From positions 682,001 to 746,000 of the forward strand of contig NZ_CP015963.1 of NCBI RefSeq assembly GCF_001663155.1: DNA of 64,000 bases, in the 5' to 3' direction. The notes below the pieces were generated by a model. It worked only from the letters and a program-made list of their open reading frames with translations, did no database searches and had not been told where the DNA came from. Position numbers and translations under genes: made by a program. Each line of letters starts with the position of its first letter. Within the stretch, counting starts at the first letter, position 1. Below, in pieces: positions 35,724 through 43,994 of the stretch. The DNA is from Altererythrobacter ishigakiensis. Lineage in GTDB: Bacteria; Pseudomonadota; Alphaproteobacteria; Sphingomonadales; Sphingomonadaceae.

Positions 35724-38075
35724 ATGGCCGATGCTGACCCCTCATCCAAGAAGCGGAACAAGAAGGAAGAAAAGTCAGTGCGCTTGCAGGTTGCGGCGGC
35801 GCGACAAGAGGAATCAGGGCAAGGGATCGCCCGGCTCCCGCGTTCCGCGTTTCAGGAACTTGGCATCACGGAAGGTGACGTAATCGAAATCACCGGCAAG
35901 CGCAGCACACCTGCGATTGCAATGGCAGCCTATGCCGAAGATGAGTCACTGGATGTGATCCGGCTCGACGGGCTTCAGCGGGGCAATGCCGAAGTGGGTT
36001 CAGGCGAGCATGTCAGAATCGTTGTGGCCGAATCGCGCCCGGCGACACGCGTGGTCTTTGCACCGGCCCAGCGCGAAATGCGCTTACAAGGTCCGGGACA
36101 AGCGCTGAAGCGCAACTTTTTCCGTCGCCCGGTTGTGGCAGGAGATCTTGTTGCGACCACTGGTCAACAGCCGGTGCAGAACATGCCGCCCGATGTTCGG
36201 CAGCTGCTCCGCGCGCCCGCATACGCCCTAACACAGATCCGCCTGTCAGTCGTTTCAACGGTGCCTAAGGGCATCGTCCATATCGACGAAAGCACCGAGG
36301 TCGAACTGCGTGCCGAGTTTGAGGAGCCGCGTGATGCCCGCGCTGTGGTCAATTATGATGATGTAGGCGGGATGTCGGACACGATTCAGGCTCTTCGCGA
36401 AATGGTTGAGTTACCGCTGCGTTATCCTGAACTTTTCACCCGGCTTGGGGTTGATCCGCCCAAGGGCGTTCTGTTGCATGGCCCTCCGGGTACAGGGAAG
36501 ACCAGGTTGGCACAGGCAGTCGCAAACGAAAGCGATGCAACCTTTTTTACCATCAACGGTCCCGAAATCATGGGCTCGGGCTATGGCGATAGCGAGAAGG
36601 CATTGCGTGAAGTCTTTGAAAATGCCGCCAAGTCGTCACCCGCAATCATCTTCATCGATGAGATTGATTCAATCGCGCCGAAGCGAGACCGTGTGGGCGG
36701 TGAGGCGGAGAAACGCCTTGTTGCACAATTGTTGACGCTTATGGACGGCTTGGAAGCACGCGCGAACCTGGTCGTCATTGCAGCGACCAATCGTCCAGAT
36801 GCGATTGACGAAGCGTTGCGACGTCCCGGCAGGTTCGATCGCGAGATCGTGATCGGAGTCCCTGATGAAAGCGGCAGGCGTGAGATTCTCAGCATCCATA
36901 CGCGCGGCATGCCGTTGGAGGAGAAAGTTGACCTTGGTGAGCTCGCGCGCACAACCCACGGGTTTGTCGGCGCTGATCTGGCCGCGCTGACGCGCGAAGC
37001 GGCGATTGATGCCGTGCGCCGGATAATGCCCAAGCTTGATCTTGATGAACGCACGATTCCACCTGAGGTACTCGAAGAGTTATGTGTCACGCGCAAGGAC
37101 TTCGTTGAGGCGTTGAAGCGCGTCCAGCCCAGCGCAATGCGCGAAGTAATGGTGCAGATGCCGCGTGTTAGCTGGAGCGATATTGGCGGGGTCAGGGATG
37201 CTATCGACAAGCTCAAGGAAGGCATTGAGCTGCCGATGAAGAACCCTGAAGCCTTTGCGCGGTTGGGGATCAGGCCAGCGAAGGGATTCCTGCTTTATGG
37301 TCCGCCAGGCACGGGCAAGACCTTGCTTGCAAAGGCTGTTGCGAAGGAAGCCGAAGCCAATTTCATTTCAATGAAGAGCTCTGACCTACTCAGCAAATGG
37401 TACGGCGAAAGCGAACAGCAGATTGCGCGAATGTTCAAACGCGCACGTGCGGTTGCGCCGTGCGTCATCTTCATTGACGAGATCGACAGCCTGGTTCCCG
37501 CGCGCGGATCAGGACAAGGAGAACCTCAAGTCACCGGCAGGGTGGTCAATACAATTCTGGCTGAACTGGACGGTCTGGAAGAATTGCAGTCGATAGTGGT
37601 GATTGGCGCAACCAATCGCCCGGGCCTGATTGATCCTGCGCTGCTGCGCCCGGGCAGGTTTGACGAGTTGGTATACGTTGGAACACCCGATCAGTTGGGC
37701 CGCGAGCATATTCTGGAAATTCACACCAAGAGTATGCCGCTTGCTAAAAATGTAGACCTCTCAAAGATTGCTGCACAAACCGAACGCTTCACCGGCGCAG
37801 ATCTGGAAGATGTGGTCCGAAGGGCCGGGCTTAACGCGTTGCGCCGCGTTGGCCGCGACGTCCGCGAAGTAGCGATGGAAGATTTTTCCGAAGCATTGAA
37901 AGATTCACGTGCGACTGTAACGCCTCGGATGGAGGCGGAGTATCGCAAGATGAGTGGCGAACTGAAGAAACGCGCGAAGGAAGTTCAACAGATCGGATTT
38001 GTGCATGAAGGCATGGTCGAATCGACGCGCGCTTCAAAGCATGGCAGTTCGCCCGAAGAAAGTGGGATCGAATAG
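35724..38075 (+). CDS. Cdc48/VCP-like AAA ATPase with two AAA domains
   Basis: A 783-residue protein with the full p97 layout. The N-terminal double-psi barrel region (about 20-200) contains [21 protein letters not shown]1 has [32 protein letters not shown] and [21 protein letters not shown]2 has [32 protein letters not shown] and [20 protein letters not shown]. Both AAA domains keep Walker A and B and likely arginine fingers, so both should hydrolyse ATP. Such unfoldases are standard in archaea and eukaryotes and sporadic in bacteria. The C-terminus ends in GIE with no HbYX proteasome-docking motif. The partner protease or adaptor is not visible nearby. Confidence 0.93.
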   Translation: MADADPSSKKRNKKEEKSVRLQVAAARQEESGQGIARLPRSAFQELGITEGDVIEITGKRSTPAIAMAAYAEDESLDVIRLDGLQRGNAEVGSGEHVRIVVAESRPATRVVFAPAQREMRLQGPGQALKRNFFRRPVVAGDLVATTGQQPVQNMPPDVRQLLRAPAYALTQIRLSVVSTVPKGIVHIDESTEVELRAEFEEPRDARAVVNYDDVGGMSDTIQALREMVELPLRYPELFTRLGVDPPKGVLLHGPPGTGKTRLAQAVANESDATFFTINGPEIMGSGYGDSEKALREVFENAAKSSPAIIFIDEIDSIAPKRDRVGGEAEKRLVAQLLTLMDGLEARANLVVIAATNRPDAIDEALRRPGRFDREIVIGVPDESGRREILSIHTRGMPLEEKVDLGELARTTHGFVGADLAALTREAAIDAVRRIMPKLDLDERTIPPEVLEELCVTRKDFVEALKRVQPSAMREVMVQMPRVSWSDIGGVRDAIDKLKEGIELPMKNPEAFARLGIRPAKGFLLYGPPGTGKTLLAKAVAKEAEANFISMKSSDLLSKWYGESEQQIARMFKRARAVAPCVIFIDEIDSLVPARGSGQGEPQVTGRVVNTILAELDGLEELQSIVVIGATNRPGLIDPALLRPGRFDELVYVGTPDQLGREHILEIHTKSMPLAKNVDLSKIAAQTERFTGADLEDVVRRAGLNALRRVGRDVREVAMEDFSEALKDSRATVTPRMEAEYRKMSGELKKRAKEVQQIGFVHEGMVESTRASKHGSSPEESGIE

Positions 38076-38087
38076 GAAACCGGCGAC

Positions 38088-39179
38088 TTAGGGTTCGCCT
38101 GCCTTTGGGTGCCCTTTCGGTACTTCCAGTCGATGCCGGATCAGGGCCTGCTCCTGATTCTCCCGGATCCATTTGAGCATATGTTCGCGAAGATCACATC
38201 GCAGCTGCCAAAGTTCGCCAATAGTATTGGCGCTGACCGATAGTCGCAGCTCGATGCTTTCAGGATAAGCCTCTGTCATGAGCAGAGCCATGTGGCGCCC
38301 GTCGAAAAGCTCATGCGCCTGAACGAAGCGCTCAAATTCGGCTCGGATCGGTGCCACATTGGTGATCGGGTCAAGGTGCAGCATGACGGGACCGGAAAGC
38401 TTTTCATTTTCGCGTGACCAGTTCTCAAAACTGGCATCCAGGAAGCGCGAAGTAGGCACAATGATCACTCGTTCGTCCCATGTGCGAACAGTGATGAAGC
38501 TCATGCGGATTTCTTCGACGCGCCCCGCATCTCCGTCGACCTTCACCAGATCGCCGATACGCAGCGGTTCTGTGAGTGCAATCTGAAGCCCTGCGATCAG
38601 CGATTTGAGAGCTGGCTGAGCAGCGGCACCGATCGCCAGAGCAGCCAAACCTGCAGAGGCAAGCATCGTCGTGCCGATGGTGCGTACAGAGGGGATCGTG
38701 AACAGCATCAATCCGACAGTGATCACAATGATCCCAAAGGTTAGCACGCGTGACAGCACAGCGATCCGTGTGCGTCTGCTCCGCATGGAAACCGGATCAT
38801 CGCTGATTTCAATCCGCGCTTCGAGCGCAGCAGTGAAGCCTTTTACCGCATTATAGGCGATCCAACCCAGCAATGCCGGGCGCAAGAACTGAGCCAAAGG
38901 TTCCCACAGCAGGCCGAGTGAAGCATCAAACTGTGCTGCGAGCGTAACGGCTATCGCAACGAAGGACCATTTTATCGGCGCGCGGATACGGCCGACAATT
39001 TCATCGTCCACGTTGCTTTCGGAAACGCGAGTGATGCGACTGATGACGTGGAACACTGCACGATAGACGAGATAAGCAATAATGACTGCGACAGCGACAA
39101 TCAGGGCAGACAAGGCGACATCGTAAGCGAGGACATTCCAATCAATGTCCCAAGTGGTTGGATCCAGACCTTCAAACAT
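38088..39179 (-). CDS. MscS-family mechanosensitive channel
   Basis: A 363-residue protein with several N-terminal hydrophobic helices, then a pore-like helix region MLASAGLAALAIGAAAQPALKSLIAG and the MscS beta domain (EPLRIGDLVKVDGDAGRVEEI, IIVPTSRFLDASFENWSRE). The C-terminal domain is extended compared with the smallest MscS. It is distinct from the YbdG-type channel at 18852-20060. I prefer ATG 39179 (MFEGLDPTTWD); the frame is open to 39218. It is convergent with the Cdc48-like gene and follows polA on the same strand. Confidence 0.87.
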   Translation of the reverse strand: MFEGLDPTTWDIDWNVLAYDVALSALIVAVAVIIAYLVYRAVFHVISRITRVSESNVDDEIVGRIRAPIKWSFVAIAVTLAAQFDASLGLLWEPLAQFLRPALLGWIAYNAVKGFTAALEARIEISDDPVSMRSRRTRIAVLSRVLTFGIIVITVGLMLFTIPSVRTIGTTMLASAGLAALAIGAAAQPALKSLIAGLQIALTEPLRIGDLVKVDGDAGRVEEIRMSFITVRTWDERVIIVPTSRFLDASFENWSRENEKLSGPVMLHLDPITNVAPIRAEFERFVQAHELFDGRHMALLMTEAYPESIELRLSVSANTIGELWQLRCDLREHMLKWIRENQEQALIRHRLEVPKGHPKAGEP

Positions 39180-39245
39180 TACCCGTCTCGTATGTTTGGA
39201 ACCGGGATATTGCAACAAATGCCGGTGGTAGATCTCGGGGCGCGA

Positions 39246-42077
39246 TCAATGCGCCGCATCCCAGCTTGCCCCTGTTCCAATCTCGATACCCAGCGGCACA
39301 TCCAATGTCACGGAAGGCCCAGCGGCTTCAGCCATGACCCGCTCAATAACGGGTGAAGCGGCCTCAACATCACATTCAGGCAATTCGAAGACCAGTTCAT
39401 CATGTACCTGAAGCAGCATCCGAATGTGACCGAGGCCTGCCTCCTCAAGCGCGGGCATCATGCGCACCATTGCACGCTTGATGATATCTGCGCTGGTGCC
39501 TTGGATCGGCGCGTTGATTGCTGCGCGTTCGCTGCCCTGGCGTTCAGCCTGGTTCTTTGAATTGATCCGCGGAAACCATGTCTTGCGACCAAAGAGAGTT
39601 TCCGAATAGCCACGCACACGAACGGTCTCTAGCGTTTCGTGGATGTAACGCTGAATGCCGGGAAAACGCTGGAAATAGGTATCGATCATCGCCTGCGCTT
39701 CTTCGGGCTCTACCTCCAGACGTCCCGCAAGTCCCCAGCGGGAGATGCCATAAAGGATGGCGAAGTTGATGGTCTTGGCGCGGGCACGGGTGTCGCGATT
39801 GACTTCGCCAAACATTTCGTTTGCGGTGCGCGCATGAATGTCTTCGCCATTGGCGAAGGCCTCTTTCAGTGTTGGCACATCGGCCATATGTGCAGCCAGC
39901 CTCAGTTCGATCTGGCTGTAGTCAGCCGCAAGCAACACATTGCCCTCTTCAGGTACAAAGGCCTCGCGGATTTGTCGCCCGATCGCCGTGCGAACAGGTA
40001 TGTTCTGCAGGTTCGGATCGGTCGATGACAAGCGCCCGGTCTGCGCCCCGACCAGCGAATAACTGGTGTGCACGCGGCCTGTCTCGGGATTGATCGCTTC
40101 CTGAAGCGCGTCTGTATAAGTGGATTTGAGCTTGGCAAGCTGGCGCCATTCGAGCACCTTCTTGGCTATGTCCGCTCCTTCACTGGCCAGCTTTTCAAGC
40201 ACGCTATGGTCAGTCGAATATTGCCCGCTCTTGCCTTTCCTCCCACCTTTGTACCCGAGCTTGTCGAATAGTATGTCACCCAATTGCTTGGGGCTGCCAA
40301 CAGTGAACTCGGTGCCGGCCAGATCATGAATTTCGCCTTCAAGCCGAGCAGTCTCGTTGGCAAACTCTTCAGACAATTTTGCAAGGCGCGTGCGATCAAC
40401 CTTGATCCCGTGTCGCTCCATCTGGGCAACGATCGGGATCAGCGGCCGATCAACCCGTTCATAGATACGTGTCCCGCCTTCCTCGCTTAGTCTTGGCTTG
40501 AGATGAGCGTGAAGCCGCCAGGTTACATCGGCATCTTCCGCGGCATATTCCGTTGCTTTGCCGAGTGGAACTTCACCAAACGGGATTTGCTTCTTGCCGG
40601 TGCCGCACACATCTTTGAACGATAACGGCTTGTGGCCAAGATGCCGCTCGGACAGTTCGTCCATCCCGTGTCCGCCTAGACCCACTTCGCCGCGCCCGGC
40701 ATCCAATGTGAAGCTGATGATCATTGTGTCATCGACCGGCGCTACTTCCACGCCATAGCGCGCCAGTACATTCATATCATATTTGATGTTTTGGCCGATC
40801 TTGAGAACGGCCCCGTCCACAAGCAGCGGTTTTAGAGCTGCGATAGCTACGTCGCGGTCGATCTGTGCGGGCCTCTCGGCGAACATGTCAGTCCCGCCAT
40901 GTGCGAGCGGGATATAGCACGCATCATTGGGCGCCAGCGCCAAACTAACACCCACCAGTTCTGCGCGCATCGCGTCCAGACTACTTGTCTCGGTGTCGAC
41001 AGCGACAAGTCGAGCAGCTGAAGCGCGCGCGATCCATTCTTCGAGCCGTTCCATTGTCTGGACCGTTTCGTATGTGCTGCGATCCGGCGCAGGCATGTCT
41101 GGCAGCGGCTGTTTTGTGCTGCCTTCGGATGCCGAGGTGCCTTCGGTCTCTTTTTTTGCAGGATTGAGATTATTGGCGCGTTCCGGGCTGCCCTTGCCAT
41201 CCCCCAGGCGACGTAGCAGCGATGTGAAGCCGTGTTTTTCCAGAAATTCGGCAAGCGGCTCTGACGGTACACCGTCGAGCTTGAGGTCATCCAGACTTTC
41301 AGGAAGATCGCAATCTTGTTTGAGTTCTACTAGGACACGGCTCATCTCCGCGGCTTCGCGTCCCTCAAGCAAACGCTCTTTGAGTTTCGATTTCTTCATC
41401 TCGGGTGCGAAATCGAGCGCGGCGGAAAGCGATCCATGCTCGCTGATCAGTTTGCTCGCGGTCTTTGGCCCGACGCCATAAATGCCCGGGATATTGTCGA
41501 CACTGTCACCCATCAGCGCCAAGACATCGCCTACAAGCTCAGGCTTGACGCCAAACTTCTCTTCGACTTCGTCGATATAGATACGCTGACTCTTCATCGT
41601 GTCGAGCATATCGATGGTCGCACCATCCTTCTCGCCGACCAGCTGCATCAAATCCTTGTCAGAGGAAACGATTGTTACGTTCCAGCCCTGCGCTTGCGCT
41701 GCGCGGGCGTAGGACGCGATCAAATCGTCAGCTTCGAGCCCTTCTTCTTCTATGCAGGGAAGGCTGAAAGCGCGTGTGGCATCGCGAATCAGCGGGAATT
41801 GCGGGATCAGGTCTTCGGGCGGAGGTGGACGATTGGCCTTGTATTCGGGGTAAATTTCATTGCGAAATGACTTGCCTGACGCGTCCAGAATTACTGCAAG
41901 ATGCGTAGGCCCGTCGGCTTCGTCGAGGTCAGTGGCCAGCTTCCACAGCATAGTCGTATAACCATAAACCGCGCCGACAGGCGTGCCCTCAGGATCGGTC
42001 AGCGGCGGCAGCCTGTGATACGCGCGAAATATGTACGAGGACCCATCGACGAGATAGAGATGTTGCTGCTCTGCCAT
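39246..42077 (-). CDS. polA: DNA polymerase I
   Basis: Repair and Okazaki-fragment polymerase, 943 residues with three domains. The 5'-3' exonuclease begins LYLVDGSSYIFRAYH; the 3'-5' exonuclease has VAVDTETSSLDAMRAELVG with the DxE metal ligands present, so proofreading should be active. The polymerase domain has LLAADYSQIELRLAAHMA (motif A), RAKTINFAILYGIS (motif B) and LLQVHDELVFELP (motif C). Confidence 0.97.
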   Translation of the reverse strand: MAEQQHLYLVDGSSYIFRAYHRLPPLTDPEGTPVGAVYGYTTMLWKLATDLDEADGPTHLAVILDASGKSFRNEIYPEYKANRPPPPEDLIPQFPLIRDATRAFSLPCIEEEGLEADDLIASYARAAQAQGWNVTIVSSDKDLMQLVGEKDGATIDMLDTMKSQRIYIDEVEEKFGVKPELVGDVLALMGDSVDNIPGIYGVGPKTASKLISEHGSLSAALDFAPEMKKSKLKERLLEGREAAEMSRVLVELKQDCDLPESLDDLKLDGVPSEPLAEFLEKHGFTSLLRRLGDGKGSPERANNLNPAKKETEGTSASEGSTKQPLPDMPAPDRSTYETVQTMERLEEWIARASAARLVAVDTETSSLDAMRAELVGVSLALAPNDACYIPLAHGGTDMFAERPAQIDRDVAIAALKPLLVDGAVLKIGQNIKYDMNVLARYGVEVAPVDDTMIISFTLDAGRGEVGLGGHGMDELSERHLGHKPLSFKDVCGTGKKQIPFGEVPLGKATEYAAEDADVTWRLHAHLKPRLSEEGGTRIYERVDRPLIPIVAQMERHGIKVDRTRLAKLSEEFANETARLEGEIHDLAGTEFTVGSPKQLGDILFDKLGYKGGRKGKSGQYSTDHSVLEKLASEGADIAKKVLEWRQLAKLKSTYTDALQEAINPETGRVHTSYSLVGAQTGRLSSTDPNLQNIPVRTAIGRQIREAFVPEEGNVLLAADYSQIELRLAAHMADVPTLKEAFANGEDIHARTANEMFGEVNRDTRARAKTINFAILYGISRWGLAGRLEVEPEEAQAMIDTYFQRFPGIQRYIHETLETVRVRGYSETLFGRKTWFPRINSKNQAERQGSERAAINAPIQGTSADIIKRAMVRMMPALEEAGLGHIRMLLQVHDELVFELPECDVEAASPVIERVMAEAAGPSVTLDVPLGIEIGTGASWDAAH

Positions 42078-42328
42078 AAGCGGTTGCTAGCAGTGGTTTG
42101 GCTTGCTTGTAAGCCACAGGAGGAGCGATTTTCCCACACCTATCCGGTGCGATGAGCCGGTAAAGTCGCAGGACCAATTCAGGCGGAAAAAAGGCAAGAT
42201 TGTGCAAATTTGCTTGCAGCGCCACAAAATGGCCATTATTTAGAAGCTCGAAGCGATGCGAGAGGCTCGCTTTGGCAGGACCAATTTTTGGGATTGCCTT
42301 AAACACTCGCTGATCGAGGATTTATATT

Positions 42329-42577
42329 ATGCGTAAGATCGTACTCGTAGCTGCTGCTGCTTCGGCTCTTAGCCTGGCTGCTTGCTCGGAAACTGCTGAA
42401 ACCACTGAAGAAACTGCAGACGCAATGGCTGCAGACGCTGAAGCAAATGCAGACGCAATGGTTGAAGCTGCTGAAGGCGCTGCAGACGCGACGGCTGAAG
42501 CTGCTGGCGACGCTGCAGACGCTGTTGAAGAAGCAGTTGCAGACGCTGAAGAAACTGCTGAAGAAGCAGCTGAATAA
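42329..42577 (+). CDS. Small Ala/Glu-rich lipoprotein with 11-residue repeats
   Basis: An 82-residue protein. The signal peptide MRKIVLVAAAASALSLAAC ends in a lipobox (LAAC), so it should be a lipoprotein. Residues 28-82 are exactly five 11-residue units of the pattern xAADAxxEAAE, which predicts one long amphipathic helix, like the hendecads of LEA or apolipoprotein-type proteins. It has no other domain. GAGGA lies nine bases before the ATG, and a strong terminator follows at once, so it is a monocistronic, probably well expressed gene. Some homologues may differ in repeat number. Confidence 0.85.
   Translation: MRKIVLVAAAASALSLAACSETAETTEETADAMAADAEANADAMVEAAEGAADATAEAAGDAADAVEEAVADAEETAEEAAE
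42410..42574 (+). repeat. Five 33-base coding repeats in the lipoprotein gene
   Basis: The coding sequence for residues 28-82 consists of five in-frame 33-base units. Translations are ETADAMAADAE, ANADAMVEAAE, GAADATAEAAG, DAADAVEEAVA and DAEETAEEAAE. The units keep GCAGACGC-type words but have diverged, so they are an old duplication rather than a recent expansion. Confidence 0.8.
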
Positions 42578-42608
42578 TTTCAGCCTGATCGATTTTTCGA
42601 TTTTAAGA

Positions 42609-42643
42609 GGGGCGGTGCCGATCGGCGCCGCCCTTTCTTTTTA
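42609..42643 (+). terminator. Intrinsic terminator after the lipoprotein gene
   Basis: GGGCGGTGCC pairs with GGCGCCGCCC (one G-U pair) around a GATC loop, followed by a T-rich TTTCTTTTTAT tail. It lies 32 bases after the lipoprotein stop and just before the stop of the convergent beta-lactamase-like gene. Confidence 0.9.
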
Positions 42644-42666
42644 TACCAAATGAATTGTTTTGTGGT

Positions 42667-43695
42667 TCAGCCACCCGGGCGTGCAGTGCTGGTCCACACA
42701 CGGGGCTGTGAGACCCCGGCCTTTTCTGCAAAACCATCATACAACGCGCGCGCGATACTGGCGATGCGCGCCTCTCTGGCCCGCCGCGCGCCTTGTCCGG
42801 TTACATAGATGGCGACTGCAATCGCATGACCATTGGGTCCCTCAAGAATTCCGATATCGCTAGAGGTGTTATTAAGCGAACCGGTTTTGTGCATCACTTC
42901 AACATAGTCCGGCATCTCTGCAGGAATTCGGCGCTTGCCCGTTCGCGTCTTGGCCATCGCATCGAGAATGACCTGACGGCTTTCATCCGAAAGGAATTTG
43001 CCTTGATAGAGACCCTGCAGCAACTGGATCATTGCCCTTGGCGTCGCAGCATCACGCCGGTCGATATGCATTGACGGGTCAAATTCACCGTCATCGCGCA
43101 CCAGTGTGGCGATGTCGCGATCAATGCTGAACTCTTCGATACCCTGTCGGCGTACCCAGTTATTGACCGCTTCAGGACCGCCAACGGCCCGCAATAATGC
43201 GTCAGTCGCCGGGTTGCTTGACCGTGCTATCATGATCTCGATCAGTTGATCGGCGGCCATGTAATTGCCCTCGCGCACAGGCGCAGCGGGCGAAGAAAAC
43301 CTTGCAGAACGAAGCGGGATCAGCAGAGGAAATTCACTGGTCAGAGAGTATTTGCCCTGCTCGACCTGCTCCAGATAAGCTGCTGCGACCGCTATCTTGC
43401 TGGTCGAAGCCATCGGGAAAAGCTGATCGCCCAGAACTGAAATTTCTTCGCCGGTTGTAAGGTCGACAGCAGCAACGCCAATGCGCCCGCGGCTGCCATC
43501 GGCCAATTGCGCGATCCGGCGTTCAAAGGAAGTCTCATAGACAGCTTCAAAGCTCTCCGGAGCGCGAATTTCAGTGCCGAAAGCGTTGTCGAACTCGGCT
43601 TCCAAATTCGTTGTTTGAGCATGAGCAGGGACACCCGCCATCGCAATTGCGGCGGCGATGCCCATCAATGTTTTACGCAAGGAAACGCTCATCAT
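42667..43695 (-). CDS. Exported class A beta-lactamase-like serine hydrolase
   Basis: A 342-residue protein with a signal peptide (cleavage near PAHAQT). The penicillin-recognising fold motifs are present: SxxK in MASTSKIAVAA, SxN as ARSSNPATDALLR, and KTG in MHKTGSLNN. An ungapped comparison with TEM-type enzymes places D rather than E at the position of Glu166, and D in place of Asn170, in the stretch DDGEFDPSMHIDRRD; this alignment is by eye. If right, deacylation would be impaired and the enzyme may be a cell-wall hydrolase or a weak lactamase rather than a resistance determinant. Confidence 0.8.
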   Translation of the reverse strand: MMSVSLRKTLMGIAAAIAMAGVPAHAQTTNLEAEFDNAFGTEIRAPESFEAVYETSFERRIAQLADGSRGRIGVAAVDLTTGEEISVLGDQLFPMASTSKIAVAAAYLEQVEQGKYSLTSEFPLLIPLRSARFSSPAAPVREGNYMAADQLIEIMIARSSNPATDALLRAVGGPEAVNNWVRRQGIEEFSIDRDIATLVRDDGEFDPSMHIDRRDAATPRAMIQLLQGLYQGKFLSDESRQVILDAMAKTRTGKRRIPAEMPDYVEVMHKTGSLNNTSSDIGILEGPNGHAIAVAIYVTGQGARRAREARIASIARALYDGFAEKAGVSQPRVWTSTARPGG

Positions 43696-43994
43696 GCGAA
43701 AATACCCTGATTTTGATTGTCGTATGCTTAACAGCGCTGGATTCTCCCATGCAAGGTACGAAATCGCACGTCACGACCAATTGTTCCACACACAAGACCG
43801 GATTCTTTCCAAATCATAGGAACCCTCAGCAAGTCGATGTCGTTTGCAGATTGAACAATGCGGTTCGCCTAGTCGTAAGACTGGCACCGTGAGGTTTGAT
43901 TTAGTCGATTGGCGGGGTTAGCCATCTCGGCTTGCAAATATGATGCGCACTCGCGGCGCAATCTGAACACTGATTTGAATTGGGGTAGAACTAC
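43696..43994. other. Divergent intergenic region, hydrolase - DUF305 gene
   Basis: About 300 bases between divergent starts. I see no open frame, RNA gene or strong hairpin. It should contain the two outward promoters, none of which I can place convincingly. Confidence 0.4.

Noticed and set aside
42667-43695. Acquired antibiotic resistance gene
   Set aside because: Composition matches the neighbours, no mobile element is near, and the active-site loop seems altered.
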